Source: Ambrosia x helenae
Taxonomy: Eukaryota; Streptophyta; Magnoliopsida; Asterales; Asteraceae
Length of the DNA stretch: 64,000 nt
Direction of reading: 5' to 3'
Assembly: GCA_030844895.1 (NCBI GenBank)
Contig: CM061227.1
Coordinates: 76,806,575-76,870,574 of the forward strand
The notes beneath the pieces are model-generated. The model saw only the letters and a program-made list of their open reading frames with translations. It was not told the DNA's origin and did no database searches. Below, in pieces: positions 47,054 to 58,588 of this stretch. A program made the translations under genes and the position numbers. Each line of letters starts with the position of its first letter. Position 1 is the first letter of the stretch.

Positions 47054-48205
47054 CGTCACACCCTCAAATTCCACGTGCGGGGTTTTACCGCGAGGCGCGT
47101 GACAAACAAGGATCCAAGTCATCGGTCACAATAAACGACACTATATGATACGTAAAAATGACGTAAATAACCCATTAAGTTTTCATAATCAATCCATCGC
47201 TGCAAAAGCGTAAAAACTTTATTACAACTCAAAAGTAAAAGCATATAAGTCTGAAAATGCTAGATAAAATGCATATGAATCCTAGACGCCGTGAGACTCC
47301 GTGAGACTCCGTGCGCCTATGCAATGCTGCTATCTTTGCATGAATACATCACATATAACAAGTATAAAGGTTTGGGTTTGTTTAGAAACTGATTTGAATG
47401 AGTTTTCAAAGACACGAATGTTTAGAAACCAGGTCTGGACCTTTAGGGAGCAAAACAATATCATTACAAAGGTTTGGGATGAAGAACACACCTTGAATTT
47501 GCAAGATTATGAGGTGTAATGCTTTGAAAGGTGATTTCTTGGGCAAAAACATGTTCCAGAGGGTGTGTATGGGTTGGGAGAGGTTATGGGACGTCTAGGG
47601 ATACACAAATGATGTTTTACAAGTCAAGGGTGGTATTTATAGGCGTTTTGGGTCGTCAGATGCAGTTCAGGCGATTGGGCCCTGCAGCACGCGATTAGGG
47701 TATCCCAATCGCCTGTTTTAGGGGCGATTGGCCCCTAATCGCCTAAAAATTCCTCCCAATCGCATGTGTGACTGGCGATTAGGCCAATCACTGGTGCCTA
47801 ATCGCCTGCAGCTTCTGTAATTGGGTTTTTGGCACGTTAAGCACTATTTAACACATATAAGCACGTATTCACATACCGACAAGTCATACAATGATTATAA
47901 ACATATAATGTATGATAACTAACACGTTCCCATCCGATCACCAATTCCCGGGACTCAAGACTCGCGTGTGTGCAATAACCCGGCGATTCTACGAATCGCC
48001 AATCCTTGTACCCATGGTTATGGACCGATACCCAATGATCCCTTGGACCATTGTAACGCCCCCCGATGATTCCTGAATCATCAACACGACTCAACCAACC
48101 CGTTTAAGTATGATACTAAGTAATTGTTTCCAATGTTTTCGTTGAGGTAGACTCGTATGTATGCAAAGTATGAAAAGTATTAACCTGAATTTGCCGGGTG
48201 TCACA
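47054..48205 (-). repeat. 5' LTR of Gypsy A, shortened by a 1.57-kb internal deletion
   Basis: This copy follows the 3' LTR (27741-30457) from both ends, but the part corresponding to about 28010-29580 is missing: the text jumps from GCAATGCTGCT to ATCTTTGCATG near 47330. A 10-bp tandem duplication (GTGAGACTCC) sits just before the junction, and the first base is C in place of T. The array upstream of TATA is retained (about 47668-47815); the transcribed-side array is lost. Confidence 0.9.
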
Positions 48206-48210
48206 ACTAC

Positions 48211-49472
48211 ACCACAAAGCATTTTGTAGATTAAAGCCAAAGTGAAAGTTATTTAAATATTAACCCTAAGTCATCTTCTTGCCCAAATATCCTAAGCAAT
48301 AAACCCTAACCCTAGAAACCTAATATCATCAATTCGATATGAATACATCCCAAAAACATGGGGCTAATGATCAATGAAGTAAACTAAATAAAACGACATA
48401 TCGATTTATTACTTACAATGCCGAATAAGAGTCGAAAAAGAGAAGAAGAAACCGAAACTTTGAGCTATGAATCAATGCTTTCTGGTCACGATTTCAGCAA
48501 CTTTTGTGTGGGTTTAGAATGTTCAAGAGTCGGGGATTGTATAACAACAACCAATTTATAGACTTGTTTAGCGAAATCAGACGTTTGAACTCGATATAAA
48601 GTCGCCGACAGTTACCACATAAAAGCTCGATTAAACAGTGATTAAACCATGATAAATGCACGATTTAAATCTTGGAACGGTTAAGATTATCGTGGAGAAA
48701 CGTTTTGCAATATTAAAAACGAGTTAAAAGTTCTTTAAAACGATTTTATGATGTCGCTGGAGCATCACCGGTCCGGCGAGTGAGCCGGCCGGAAACCAAC
48801 CTGCAACATTCTTTATCTTTTTTTTTAAACAACTTTTAGTGATCACCAATTTCAACGCGGCTTTGAGTTTTACACGCAGTCGCACGCCCACTTAACCTGC
48901 AAAGCCTTGAAAATGTGTTTGAAACAAAGTGCCAAAATAGAGAAAAAAAATATGATCTATGAGTATTTGTATTTTTTTTTAGTATTTGTAATTTTTTTAG
49001 TATTTGTATATTTTATGGTATTTGTATTTTTTTTTAGTATTTGTAATTTTTATTTATTTAATGAAATATTATTAGGTATTTAATATATATTATTTATATA
49101 AGAAATAAAGAATTAACCAATGATTACTCAATTATTTATAAAGCCTCATAACACCCGTTTCCACTAAACCCTCTTTTCTTATAACATCTTTTCTATTACT
49201 TTATAATATTTTAATCTCCATAACGCCGACATGGCCTGATAGAATGAAAATTACAATTTTACTAGGTAGAGTCAACAGATTTGATGGTAATGGAAATGCA
49301 GCACATTGGAAAAGTTTAAAAAACATGTATATTAGTCAGAAGATTGATCTAATTTATTTATTTATTAAAGTTAAAAGATTGAATTAGTAAAAGAAGCAAC
49401 CCCCCACCCACAGCCCATAGAAGTAACTAGAGAAAACCCTAGCAGTCATCATCTTCGTTTACTTAACTAAGA
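48211..49472. other. Upstream region of the GluRS gene
   Basis: No coding sense was found. It has A/T-rich repeats (TTTTTAGTATTTGTA units at 48965-49050). The 5' UTR and promoter of the synthetase gene should lie in the last few hundred bases; TTTATAATATTTT near 49200 is only a weak TATA candidate. Confidence 0.5.
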
Positions 49473-50094
49473 ATGGCGGAGCTTCAGCTCCTAATCCCCT
49501 CCGATGAGACGCCGCCGTTGTCCGTAGTGGCCGTCGCAAGAGTCGCTGGCGCCCCCCTGACCATCCACCCCACTCTCACGCCCTCATCGCCGCCGGTCCT
49601 TGTCCTTACCAACGGGTATCACTTTCTGCTTTATTAATGTTCTAATCCAGTTCCAAAACTGGATATGTCTATTTTTATTTACTTTCTATTTGTTTATCTT
49701 ATGAAACCTTGACCTCGAGCTCGGCTCCGTCTTGGATCGTTTATTAATTAAATTATATTATGTAATTTAGTTATTTTTCATAATTTTATAAATATTATTT
49801 ATTATTATTATTATTATTGTTTAAATTTGTATATTTAATATAGTAACAAAATTTATATAAACAATCGGCTCGAACTCCATAAGCAAAGCAAAGCTCAGGC
49901 TCGGGCTCGTTTCCTAAATGAGCTTGTTTTCGAGTAGCTGGGCTCATTTGCACCCCTAGTACTTATAATAGAAGCCTGGTTTATTAATTTGCTTACTGTT
50001 AGGTCTCATTTCAGTTATGATTCCAACAAGGTTTGGTACAAACAACGAACATATATTAATTTATGAAGAAGAAAGACAGTTAAAATGTTATATG

Positions 50095-50136
<42 letters not shown>

Positions 50137-53100
50137 AATAAAAAACTTATTAAGTTATGTTTTGAAAATAAGTGAAGTTAAAGACCAGATAAGCTCATCG
50201 TTAGCTTAGGAAGTAGGATTTTTGGGATTTGACATTTAAATTAAAAGCAAGGGACAATCATTCTAGGATTCTTATTGATGGTTAATTCTAGCCTTTTTGG
50301 ATTTGTATGATGTTTAAGGTTGTAAGGTTAATACTCATGGTAATTATATTTTTGTTTTAGTTTGAAGTTACGTGGAGGCAATGTAGTTATTCGGTATCTT
50401 GGTCGCACATCAACCGCTTTTCCCAGCTTCTACCAGAGAGATGCTATTGAAACTGCGCAGGTGCACGTTGTTTCTTTTTTAGTTTTAAGCAGAATGTTGA
50501 CTTTATATAGTTCGATGCACTTTTGCTTTTGTTTCGCAGATTACTAATTTTGTTGTTTATTTCTGTAGATTGACGAGTGGCTTGAGTATGCATCTATCTT
50601 TTCTTCCGGTTCTGAATATGAGGGAGCATGCAAGTATGTTGACGGCTATTTGCTGCACCACACTTTCTTGGTTGGTCAAAGTTTATCAGTTGGAGATATT
50701 GTTGTCTGGTCGTATCTTGCAGGTATAATAGTTGTGCCCCCTAATGGGTCAATTACAATTTAATATTAATTGTAAAAACGGTCTAGAGGAGGTTTTGTGC
50801 TAAAAAATACACCTTAGGCGACTTTTATCTGTTGTATTTTATGTTTATCTGAAAGTTTATTTTATTTTGTTTTTTATACTTATAACTTATAAGTACTCGA
50901 AATCTAAAAGTTTACAACAAAAATTTCAGATAATTGCGTTTATACTATAAAACCTTTTGCTAGTTTCTGTTTTATGGTGTAGATTTTTGTATAAATTATC
51001 GGTTAATCTAATTTCATCTAATTTTTTTTATTATTAATGCAAATAACTGGTTAAACGGGTCAACCCGTGAACCTACCTGGTCAATCGAAACACGGCATGT
51101 TCAACTAAAAGTGTTCGGGTTCAACCCGAAAATGATCTGAAACTATTTAGACTAAAACCAAACCTGTGAATTTTTTGTTGGTTTCATGTCGTGTCAGAAA
51201 TTCACACCCCTATATTAACTATTTGACCTGTGAAGAGATAAAATATAACCTGGGTTAATCTCCGTATTAGCAAACGACGGACTTACGGGTCAAAACTGCC
51301 ATCTTTATTCATATGTTTATCTTTTTGTTAAGTACTTTAAATTAAATGCTAAAATCTTATCATCTTCAGGAGCTGGTAAGAGATGGGAAAGCTTAATGAA
51401 GTCAAAGAAGTACCAAAATCTGGTGAGGTGGTACACTATGATCTCTACTGAGCATGCTGCCGTCTTGGATCAACTAACAGCAGCATATACAAAGAAAAAG
51501 GACTCAGCTCCCGTGAAAACAAGAGAAATTGATCAAGGTCTGAATGCTAACAAACAGGTTGCTTCTAGCCGACCTGAAGTGGATCTGCCTTATGCAGAAA
51601 TGGGAAAGGTGTGTTTGAGGTTCGCACCCGAACCAAGTGGTTATCTGCATATTGGCCATTCTAAGGCTGCTTTGATGAATCAATATTTTGCCCAACGATA
51701 CAACGGGATAGTAATTGTGCGATTTGATGATACGAATCCTGCTAAGGAGAGCAATGAGTTTGTGGATAATCTGTTAATAGATATCAGGACCTTGGGTATT
51801 AATTACGAAAAAGTTACGTATACTTCTGATTACTTCCCACAACTCATGGAAATGGCAGAGAAGTTGATTAAAGAAGGAAAAGCGTATGTCGATGACACCC
51901 CACGTGAGCAAATGCAGAAAGAACGAATGGACGGTATAGATTCAAAGTGCCGAAACAACAGTGTTGATGAAAACCTGAAATTATGGAAAGAGATGATTTC
52001 TGGATCTGAAAGAGGATTACAGTGCTGTGTGAGAGGAAAGTTGGACATGCAAGATCCAAATAAGTCACTTAGGGATCCTGTTTACTACCGTTGCAATCCA
52101 ATGCCACATCACAGAATCGGGTCAAAGTACAAAATTTATCCAACATATGATTTTGCATGCCCGTTTGTTGATTCTATTGAGGGTATTACGCATGCCCTTC
52201 GATCTAGTGAGTATCATGATAGAAATGCTCAATATTATAGGATTCAGGAGGATATGGGGCTCAGGAAGGTCCATATATATGAATTTAGTAGGTTAAATAT
52301 GGTTTATACACTTCTTAGCAAGCGTAAGCTTCTATGGTTTGTTCAAAATGGAAAAGTTGATGGATGGGATGATGCTCGTTTTCCAACTGTTCAAGGAATC
52401 GTGCGCAGAGGTCTACAAATTGAGGCTTTGATTCAATTTATTCTTGAACAAGTAAGTTTTATATGCCTGTTAAACTAGATTATGCGCTTATAGGTGTCAA
52501 AATGGGTTGGTTGGGTAGTATGTAATTTTTTTTCGGTTCCAAATGGGAAGGGCAGGTTGACCCACAAACACTTTTAGGTGCATTTGTAAATTTTTTTACA
52601 TGTATAATTAAGTACATGACTGAAAAACTGTGCTATTACTATAATGTTGTGTATATTTGAATAAGTTGGAGGTTATATTAGTTCTTATAACTTATAAGCT
52701 TGCTTGGGTACAGTCCGACCCATTTGACCTCCCCCCTTTTTCTTTCTGTTTTGGACAAAGCAATCCATTTCTACCCATACATCAGTAATTGGGTGACATT
52801 GTGACATCTGGTTATGCTAATAAAATACTAGCAGTTTCAATTAAACTCATGACTGGTCAAATATTTAGAGACGCTCTTTTGGTGTTTTCATGCCTGATAT
52901 GGCCCATACCCCATATAGTCCATATTAATATTTTTCTCTAAACGTGGATAGTCTAATTGACATGACATCTACTTCATTATTATGTGAACCGTGTCCTAAG
53001 TTGTGGTACTTTTTTTGGTTGTTGGAGTTTATGTTTGTTTTCGTTTCATTTTAATAGGGGGCGTCAAAGAATCTGAATCTTATGGAATGGGATAAGCTCT

Positions 53101-54593
53101 GGAACATCAATAAGAAAATTATTGATCCAGTTTGTCCCAGGCATACTGCAATCCTTGAAGACGGTCGTGTGCTGTTGACCTTGACAAATGGGCCCGATAA
53201 ACCATTTGTTCGCGTGGTACCAAAGCATAAGAAATATGAGGGTGCTGGTGAGAAGGCTACCACTTTTACAAAAAGGATATGGTTAGAACAAGCTGATGCA
53301 ATGGCCATATCAGTTGATGAGGAAATTACATTAATGGACTGGGGAAATGCAATCATTAAACAAATCAACAAGGGCGCAGACGGAAGCGTGACTGAATTAG
53401 TTGGGGTTTTGCATCTTGAAGGGTCTGTTAAGACCACAAAACTCAAACTTACCTGGTTACCTGAGATTGATGAACTTGTTCCAACAACTCTTGTGGAGTT
53501 TGGCTACCTAATTACCAAGAAGAAGGTATGTTTAAACTTTTTTATTTTTTCTTCCTTGAATTTTATAAATAAATAATTTGCTAAATTTTATTATGAAAAC
53601 CGCTACTAAAATAATGATCTGAAGTAATTTAGGAGGCTGTAAACACTCGCATGCTATGACTGTTTGACCACATATCCTTTTTAGATAATTAATATATAAC
53701 TTGCTAATATTTTTATCATGTTCGTAATGCTTTCTTAACCGGGTAGGCTGGTCGGACCGGGAACCGGACACATAACTTGTCTGGTTGTGTCTGTTTGAAC
53801 AGGCTAGATAGCAGTTGTACTGGCAGACCAGACTGGATTTCAAAATTTTTAATTACTATTATTATTTTTTCAGAATCTCACTTACTGATATACTTTTGGC
53901 TCTGTATCATGTTTATCTAAGGCTTCATATATTATTAACGCCGCAAATACACACTAAAAGATAGAAATATGTTGTTTTAAATTAATAGTCCATTATTTAG
54001 AATTTTAAATTATTTATGGCATACAGTTTCTAAAACCTGTCCAACCAGTGAACCGGTAAACATTGCTTGCTATTTTTTAGTAATTGAGTTGAGAAAGCAG
54101 TTATCATCCACATTTTGTTTGAAGTCTTCGCTATTTTTGTTTTTTATCAAATAAAAAAGTGTGTCAAATTACTAAATTAGTTGAAAGTGTTGCAACTTAT
54201 ATGCTACAACCTCTTAGCTATTTTGTTCCTAGATTTGGGTTATGTAGCGCAGTAATATTGTTTTTTTGTAATAATTAACATTTGAGTGTTGATCCAATTT
54301 GACCTGTTTAGAAGAAAACCAGATGTCTTTGATGATAAGCTTAGCTGGAATTTATAATCTGTTTGTTAATGATACAGCTGGACGAAGATGAGGATTTTAT
54401 CGATGTGCTGAACCCGAGTACTAAGAAAGAGAGTGCAGCATTCGGGGATGCAAATATGCGAAACTTGAAGCGCGGGGACATTTTGCAGTTGGAGAGGAAA
54501 GGATATTTCAGATGTGATGTGCCTTTCATTAGACCTTCAAAGCCTATTGTACTCTATTCTATTCCTGATGGCAGGCAAATTGCAAAGGCGTAG
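49473..54593 (+). CDS. Cytosolic glutamate-tRNA ligase (GluRS), six exons
   Basis: This enzyme (EC 6.1.1.17) charges tRNA-Glu with glutamate for cytosolic translation. Exons are 49473-49615, 50361-50460, 50569-50722, 51370-52451, 53058-53525 and 54378-54593. All have GT-AG borders and join in frame to 720 codons, close to other plant cytosolic GluRS. The start MAELQLLIPSD is the only ATG giving the N-terminal GST-like domain (about residues 1-175), which in eukaryotes serves protein-protein contacts. The class I catalytic core follows, with the HIGH motif in YLHIGHSK (residues 226-229), RFDDTNP, and LLSKR (447-451) in place of KMSKS. The C-terminal part (about 525-700) is the beta-barrel anticodon-binding domain, ending near GRQIAKA. 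This is the eukaryotic GlnRS-like type, not the organellar type. I see no break or missing catalytic residue. It is the only apparently intact host gene here. Confidence 0.95.
49616..50360 (+). other. GluRS intron 1, with hAT-like remnant and TA microsatellite
   Basis: The intron contains a run of TA dinucleotides at about 50097-50130. Near 49865-49965 it has sequence rich in GGCTCG that ends in CATTTGCACCCCTA, the common terminus of hAT-type MITEs (TAGGGGTGCAAATG inverted). The left end and an 8-bp TSD were not found. Confidence 0.55.
52494..52735. repeat. MITE-like insertion in GluRS intron 4
   Basis: The left end reads TGTCAAAATGGGTTGG and the right end GTCCGACCCATTTGACC, an imperfect inverted pair. 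No TSD was clear. Intron 3 has similar short text (GGGTCAACCCGTGAACC near 51055). These look like degenerate MITEs. Confidence 0.4.
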
Positions 54594-55027
54594 TGAGTTG
54601 CATTTTAATCTACGATTTCTAAAGTTTTTTTTTTTTTTTTGTGTGTGTGTGATTTGGGATGTCGTTAAGGCTGACACCATGTATTGACTATTGGTAACTT
54701 ATATTTATATAAAGATTTTGGAACTAATTATAAGTGTTGATGATGGCTTGCAATTGATGTGAATTCGTGTTTGTGAACTCGTGAAACGGTTTACTTAAAC
54801 TTTCAAATGGAAACATGATACGAAATGAACCCGTTATTTAGTTGATGGTTGAGATTGCAGGTGTGCATCCAAACCGGTTCATGAAGAATTTCCACCCGAA
54901 CCGAAGCTGTTTTGGAACCGATACGGAGAGGAACCGGTTTGAGCTTGATAGAAACCGTAGGTAGCTTTGGAATCGGTTCGGAGTTCTCTAACTCTTCTTT
55001 GAAGCAGGTTTGAACCTAAACAGACAA
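54594..55027. other. 3' flank of the GluRS gene
   Basis: The 3' UTR and poly(A) region lie here, with a T/GT-rich run at 54627-54650. GGTTC/CCGGTT phrases recur at 54872-54980. No gene is seen. Confidence 0.45.
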
Positions 55028-55035
55028 TGTATAAC

Positions 55036-55660
55036 TAGGGCTGTAAACGAACCAAACGAACACGAACAAGGCTTTGTTCGTGTTTGTTTGTTAAGGTTTC
55101 TTGGACAAACGAATCGTTCACGAACACACTAACGAACATAATTCTATGTTTGTGTTTGTTTGTTAAGAAGTTCAGTTGTTTGCGAACTGTTCGTGAACAC
55201 GGGTCTTGAACACAAACAAACAAAAACAAACATTTATTATGCAACTAACTTAAAAAACATTGTTAATATTAACCGTTAGACAAAGTACATCTACTAAACA
55301 ATGTCAATAAGTCAAATTGTACTAACTTAGACATAATTATCTAAAATTACTTAGGCATAGGCATGAATACATGATATTCCTAATTCAAAAGTTCATAATT
55401 ATCCCAAGTTTTAACTAGTGATCGAACATAAACAAACATCAACGAACGGATATAAATAAACGAACGTAAACAAACACATTGCCGAACGTTCACGAACGCA
55501 TTCGAACGAACGAGACACTTGTTCGTGTTTGCTTGTTTATTTAATCAAACGGAATTTTTTGTTTGTGTTCGTTCATTTATTAAACAAACGGACACAAACG
55601 AACTTCCCGCCGAACGGTTTACGAACTGTTCACCGAACGTTTGGTTTGTTTACAGCCCTA
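55036..55660. mobile_element. hAT-type MITE, 625 bp, TSD TGTATAAC
   Basis: The ends are inverted: TAGGGCTGTAAACGAACC at 55036 and GGTTTGTTTACAGCCCTA at 55660. The 8-bp flanks are identical (TGTATAAC at 55028-55035 and 55661-55668). An 8-bp TSD is the mark of hAT elements. The interior has many GTTCGTG and CGAACA repeats that extend the inverted symmetry, so RNA from it would fold strongly. There is no transposase ORF, so it depends on another element. Confidence 0.92.
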
Positions 55661-55668
55661 TGTATAAC

Positions 55669-56795
55669 GGTCTGAACCAGAAATCCGCTTAGGGCACAAG
55701 GGGTGCTCCACTGAAACTGTTCACTTCACTGATTTCTACCAATCCTGTACTGCCACATCACTTCACTGATTTCCTTCACTGAAACACTTTTTTGTAGGCA
55801 GCACTCCATTGATTCTTTACCCAACTATTAATATTAATTATTTTAACACACAATAATAATAATAATAATAATAAAAAGAAATGAAGAAATGAACATATGG
55901 CACATTCTCGTGCACTTTTAAACAAAGAAAAAAAAAAGAATATTTTAATCTTTTTCTCTCTCTTTGTATACTTCACACACACTACACATATCTATACATA
56001 CATTACTTTTATATCTATCATCTTCATTAACTCACCTACCATTCAATATAGATAAAAAAATAAAAATAAAAAAAAACTGCAACTAAAGAATGGAGAGAGA
56101 GAAAGAAGAGATTAAACTATAAAAAAAATTAAAATTATGTGAAAGTTTGTGTCACATCCGTAAACCAACACGGTAACTAGAACCAGAATTTGGTTCACGG
56201 GACCACTACCAGCGTGGGTGGCGGCGGTGTTACCGTGCTGGTAGTGGGGTACCCGTGACCAATTCTGGTAGCGCCCCGTCTCCCTTTAGATATTTTGTTG
56301 ATGAATCCAAACCTGAACCTGATTTGTGCACTCTAGTTGAGATCTTTTTATAAACGACCGTCACCTTAATATACGTCATTTTTTTTTTTGCAATATGAGT
56401 ATCATATTGTTATACTTTAAAAAAAAAAGATTGAAAACTTAATTGCGTAAAACACAATAGACAATTAAGATACAAATAATATCAAATTAGAAACGCGACG
56501 GAGAGTAGACTAAATACAACGGAGAATGGACAAAAGACACAATGAATGGAGTTAAAACATGTGCAAGCTAAAAAAACACGACGAACAGACTTATGTAACA
56601 CACAATATCAAGCGTTCTTTTATCTTTAATATCAGTATACAATTGTTATACTTTTGAAAAAAAATAATCAAAAACCAGTTGTGTAAAACACAATGGTAAA
56701 GAGACTAAAAACACAATGGAAAGCAAATTAAAAATACAATGAACAGCAAATTAAAAACACATTAGACAACAAATAACATGCTAAAAACACAATGG
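55669..56795. other. Non-coding stretch between the two MITEs
   Basis: It contains a short AAT run near 55852-55873 and the hairpin at 56183-56275. A 50-bp stretch has three copies of CACTTCACTGATTTC-like text (55719-55785). No gene is seen. Confidence 0.5.
56183..56275. repeat. Imperfect inverted repeat (hairpin)
   Basis: The arm at about 56183-56214 (ACCAGAATTTGGTTCACGGG, then CCACTACCAGC) pairs with the arm at about 56242-56275 (GCTGGTAGTGGGGTACCCG, then ACCAATTCTGGT). A GC-rich loop (GTGGGTGGCGGCGG) separates them. This could be a MITE core or a small-RNA precursor. Confidence 0.6.
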
Positions 56796-56803
56796 ATAGC
56801 AAA

Positions 56804-56995
56804 CAGTGACGAAGCTTGACCCGAAGGTTCGGGGGGTCGGAAGTCGCCAGAGGGTTAGAAGTCACTAGTTTCGGGGTGTCGAAACCCTATATTTCCAAAA
56901 TTTTCTATACGAATACTATAATCGAAACTTCTGCGCGAAAATTCAGGGGGGGGGGGTCGGCCGCCCCCACCCGCCCCAACAAAGTTGCGCCAGTG
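56804..56995. mobile_element. Short hAT-type MITE, 192 bp, TSD ATAGCAAA
   Basis: The element begins CAGTGACGAAGCTTGACC and ends AAAGTTGCGCCAGTG. The inverted termini match imperfectly over about 14 bp. ATAGCAAA occurs at 56796-56803 and 56996-57003. The middle has a G-run and C-run (56946-56984). Confidence 0.85.
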
Positions 56996-57003
56996 ATAGC
57001 AAA

Positions 57004-57576
57004 TTGGACCTTAGTTAAAAAACACAATGACCGGAACCTATAACACAATGTATAGAAAATCCAGCAAAAACATATATTTAGTTTTATGTAACATTGTCAT
57101 ACAAATGTTGAAGATAAAAACACTAGTTATTATTGTGAAATTTTTTACTTATTTTAAAACATCGTATAACGTTTTAAAAATGATCGGGGAATTGATATCT
57201 AAGTTGCATGTGGAGATAGTAACTATTCCATTTATGTCATTCCCTTTATTTCACACCTAACTTTTTCCCTAAAATAATCAATAACTCTATAAAAAAAAAT
57301 TAATAGACTCCTTTCTATCAAGATGTTAATATGATACAATTAAGTAGGGAGTAGAAATTGTACAAACAAAATCACACTTCATATTTCATATTTGATTAAT
57401 TTTGGTTTTTGACTTTAGTTGTTTAGATTCTGCTGTAAAAGCTCACTCTGGCGTGCGTCTAAACTCACTTTCCAGGCTCAGCGCAACCTTTACGTTTCGC
57501 TTTAAAAGCTCAACTTTAAGGCCCTCGGACTCATTTTTCAAGCCAAGTTCAAATGGAATTCCGGTCAAGAATTGAT
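57004..57576. other. A/T-rich non-coding stretch
   Basis: No gene was recognised. The first part carries AACACAATG phrases that also occur many times at 56480-56795. Confidence 0.5.
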
Positions 57577-57592
57577 TGGACGAGTATGAAAC

Positions 57593-58571
57593 AATTAGAC
57601 TAGCCCTAAACAAATCCAGTTGTGCCTTTTAACAAATCCATATGCTTTTCATTGACCTAGAAAAGGTATACGATAGTGTACCTCGTAGGTTGATTAGGGA
57701 AAGTCTAGAGGGTAGTACACCGCATCCAGGCTGGATGGTGTAAGTGGAGAGCAGCCACTGGAGTATTGTGTGATAAGAGATTTCCTGTTAAATTAAAGGG
57801 GAAATTTTATAGGGCAGCAATTAGACATGCTATGTTATATGGGACGGATTGTTGGGCCATCAAGAAAACACATGCACATAAGATGGACGTAGCAGAGATG
57901 AGGATGCTGAGGTGGATGTGTGGGCACACAAGGTTAGACAGGATAAGAAACGAGGTTCTTAGAGAAAGGTTGGGAATAGCTAGTATATCCGATAAGATAA
58001 AGGAGGGGAGACTAAGGTGGTTCGGGCATGTGAAGAGGAGACAGATGACGGAGCCAGTTAGGGCGGTGGAAAACCTTACTGTGGAGGGGAGGAGGGGTAG
58101 GGGTAGGCCCAGGTTGACTTGGGATAAGAGGATTAGGAAAGATCTACAAGAATTACACCTCTCTGAGGACATGGTCTAGGATAGGAGTTTGTGGAGACTT
58201 AGGATTAAGGTTAAAGACTGTTAGGATAGGTTCATAAGAGCTTTTAGATGTGGCATAGGAAATTAGATTTCACCCTCACTTTTTTGTTGGTCTTTACACG
58301 TGATTGTCTTCTTGTGCTTTAGGGGTTCTTTATATGTTATTTCTCGTTGTTTATCTTTTACTTTTGCCATGTAGTCTTTCCTCCATTTATGTGATATTGG
58401 TAGTTTAAATTATTATCATCATTTTTTTAGCCGAGGGTCTCTTTGGAAGCAGCCTCTCTATTCTCAGGGATAGAGGTAAGGTCTGTCTACATCCCACCCT
58501 CCCCAAACCCTACCAATAGTTTACTATTTGTGGAATTCACTAGGTATGGTTGTTGTTATTGTTGTTGTTGT
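57593..58571 (+). mobile_element. RTE-type LINE, 5'-truncated and internally deleted
   Basis: The plus strand gives an RT piece (MLFIDLEKVYDSVPRRLI, about 57642-57690). It then jumps to the C-terminal region (YGTDCWAIKKTHAHKMD, EMRMLRWMCGHTRLDRIRN, GRLRWFGHVKRR, 57766-58179), so several hundred residues of RT are missing. The 3' UTR ends in GGTTGTTGTTATTG and (GTT)n. Flanks resemble each other: TTGGACGAGTATGAAA at 57577-57592 and TTGGACCGAGTATAAAA at 58572-58588. I take them as a decayed TSD that fixes the ends. RTE elements move by target-primed reverse transcription. This copy cannot. Confidence 0.88.
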
Positions 58572-58588
58572 TTGGACCGAGTATAAAA

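Larger units (their letters stand above)
27741..48205 (-). mobile_element. Gypsy A: chromovirus-like Ty3/Gypsy element, interrupted by Gypsy B
   Basis: Both ends read TGTCACACC or its decayed form and the inverse, and the flanks are identical: ACTAC at 27736-27740 and at 48206-48210. Reading leftwards the order is 5' LTR (48205-47054), PBS, gag with a possible intron, protease, RT, RNase H part 1, then Gypsy B, RNase H part 2, integrase, and 3' LTR (30457-27741). RT before integrase defines Gypsy; the RT and integrase text is of the Del/Tekay kind. Several stops and a frameshift show that it is dead. Without Gypsy B it would be about 9.3 kb, with a large deletion in the 5' LTR. Confidence 0.93.

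Noticed and set aside
49690..49965. A complete hAT MITE in GluRS intron 1
   Set aside because: Only the right-hand terminus is clear; the left end and an 8-bp duplication were not found, so only a remnant is reported.
51370..52451. The large GluRS exon as a separate bacterial-type gene
   Set aside because: It joins in frame with five other exons at proper splice sites, and the sequence is the eukaryotic cytosolic type.
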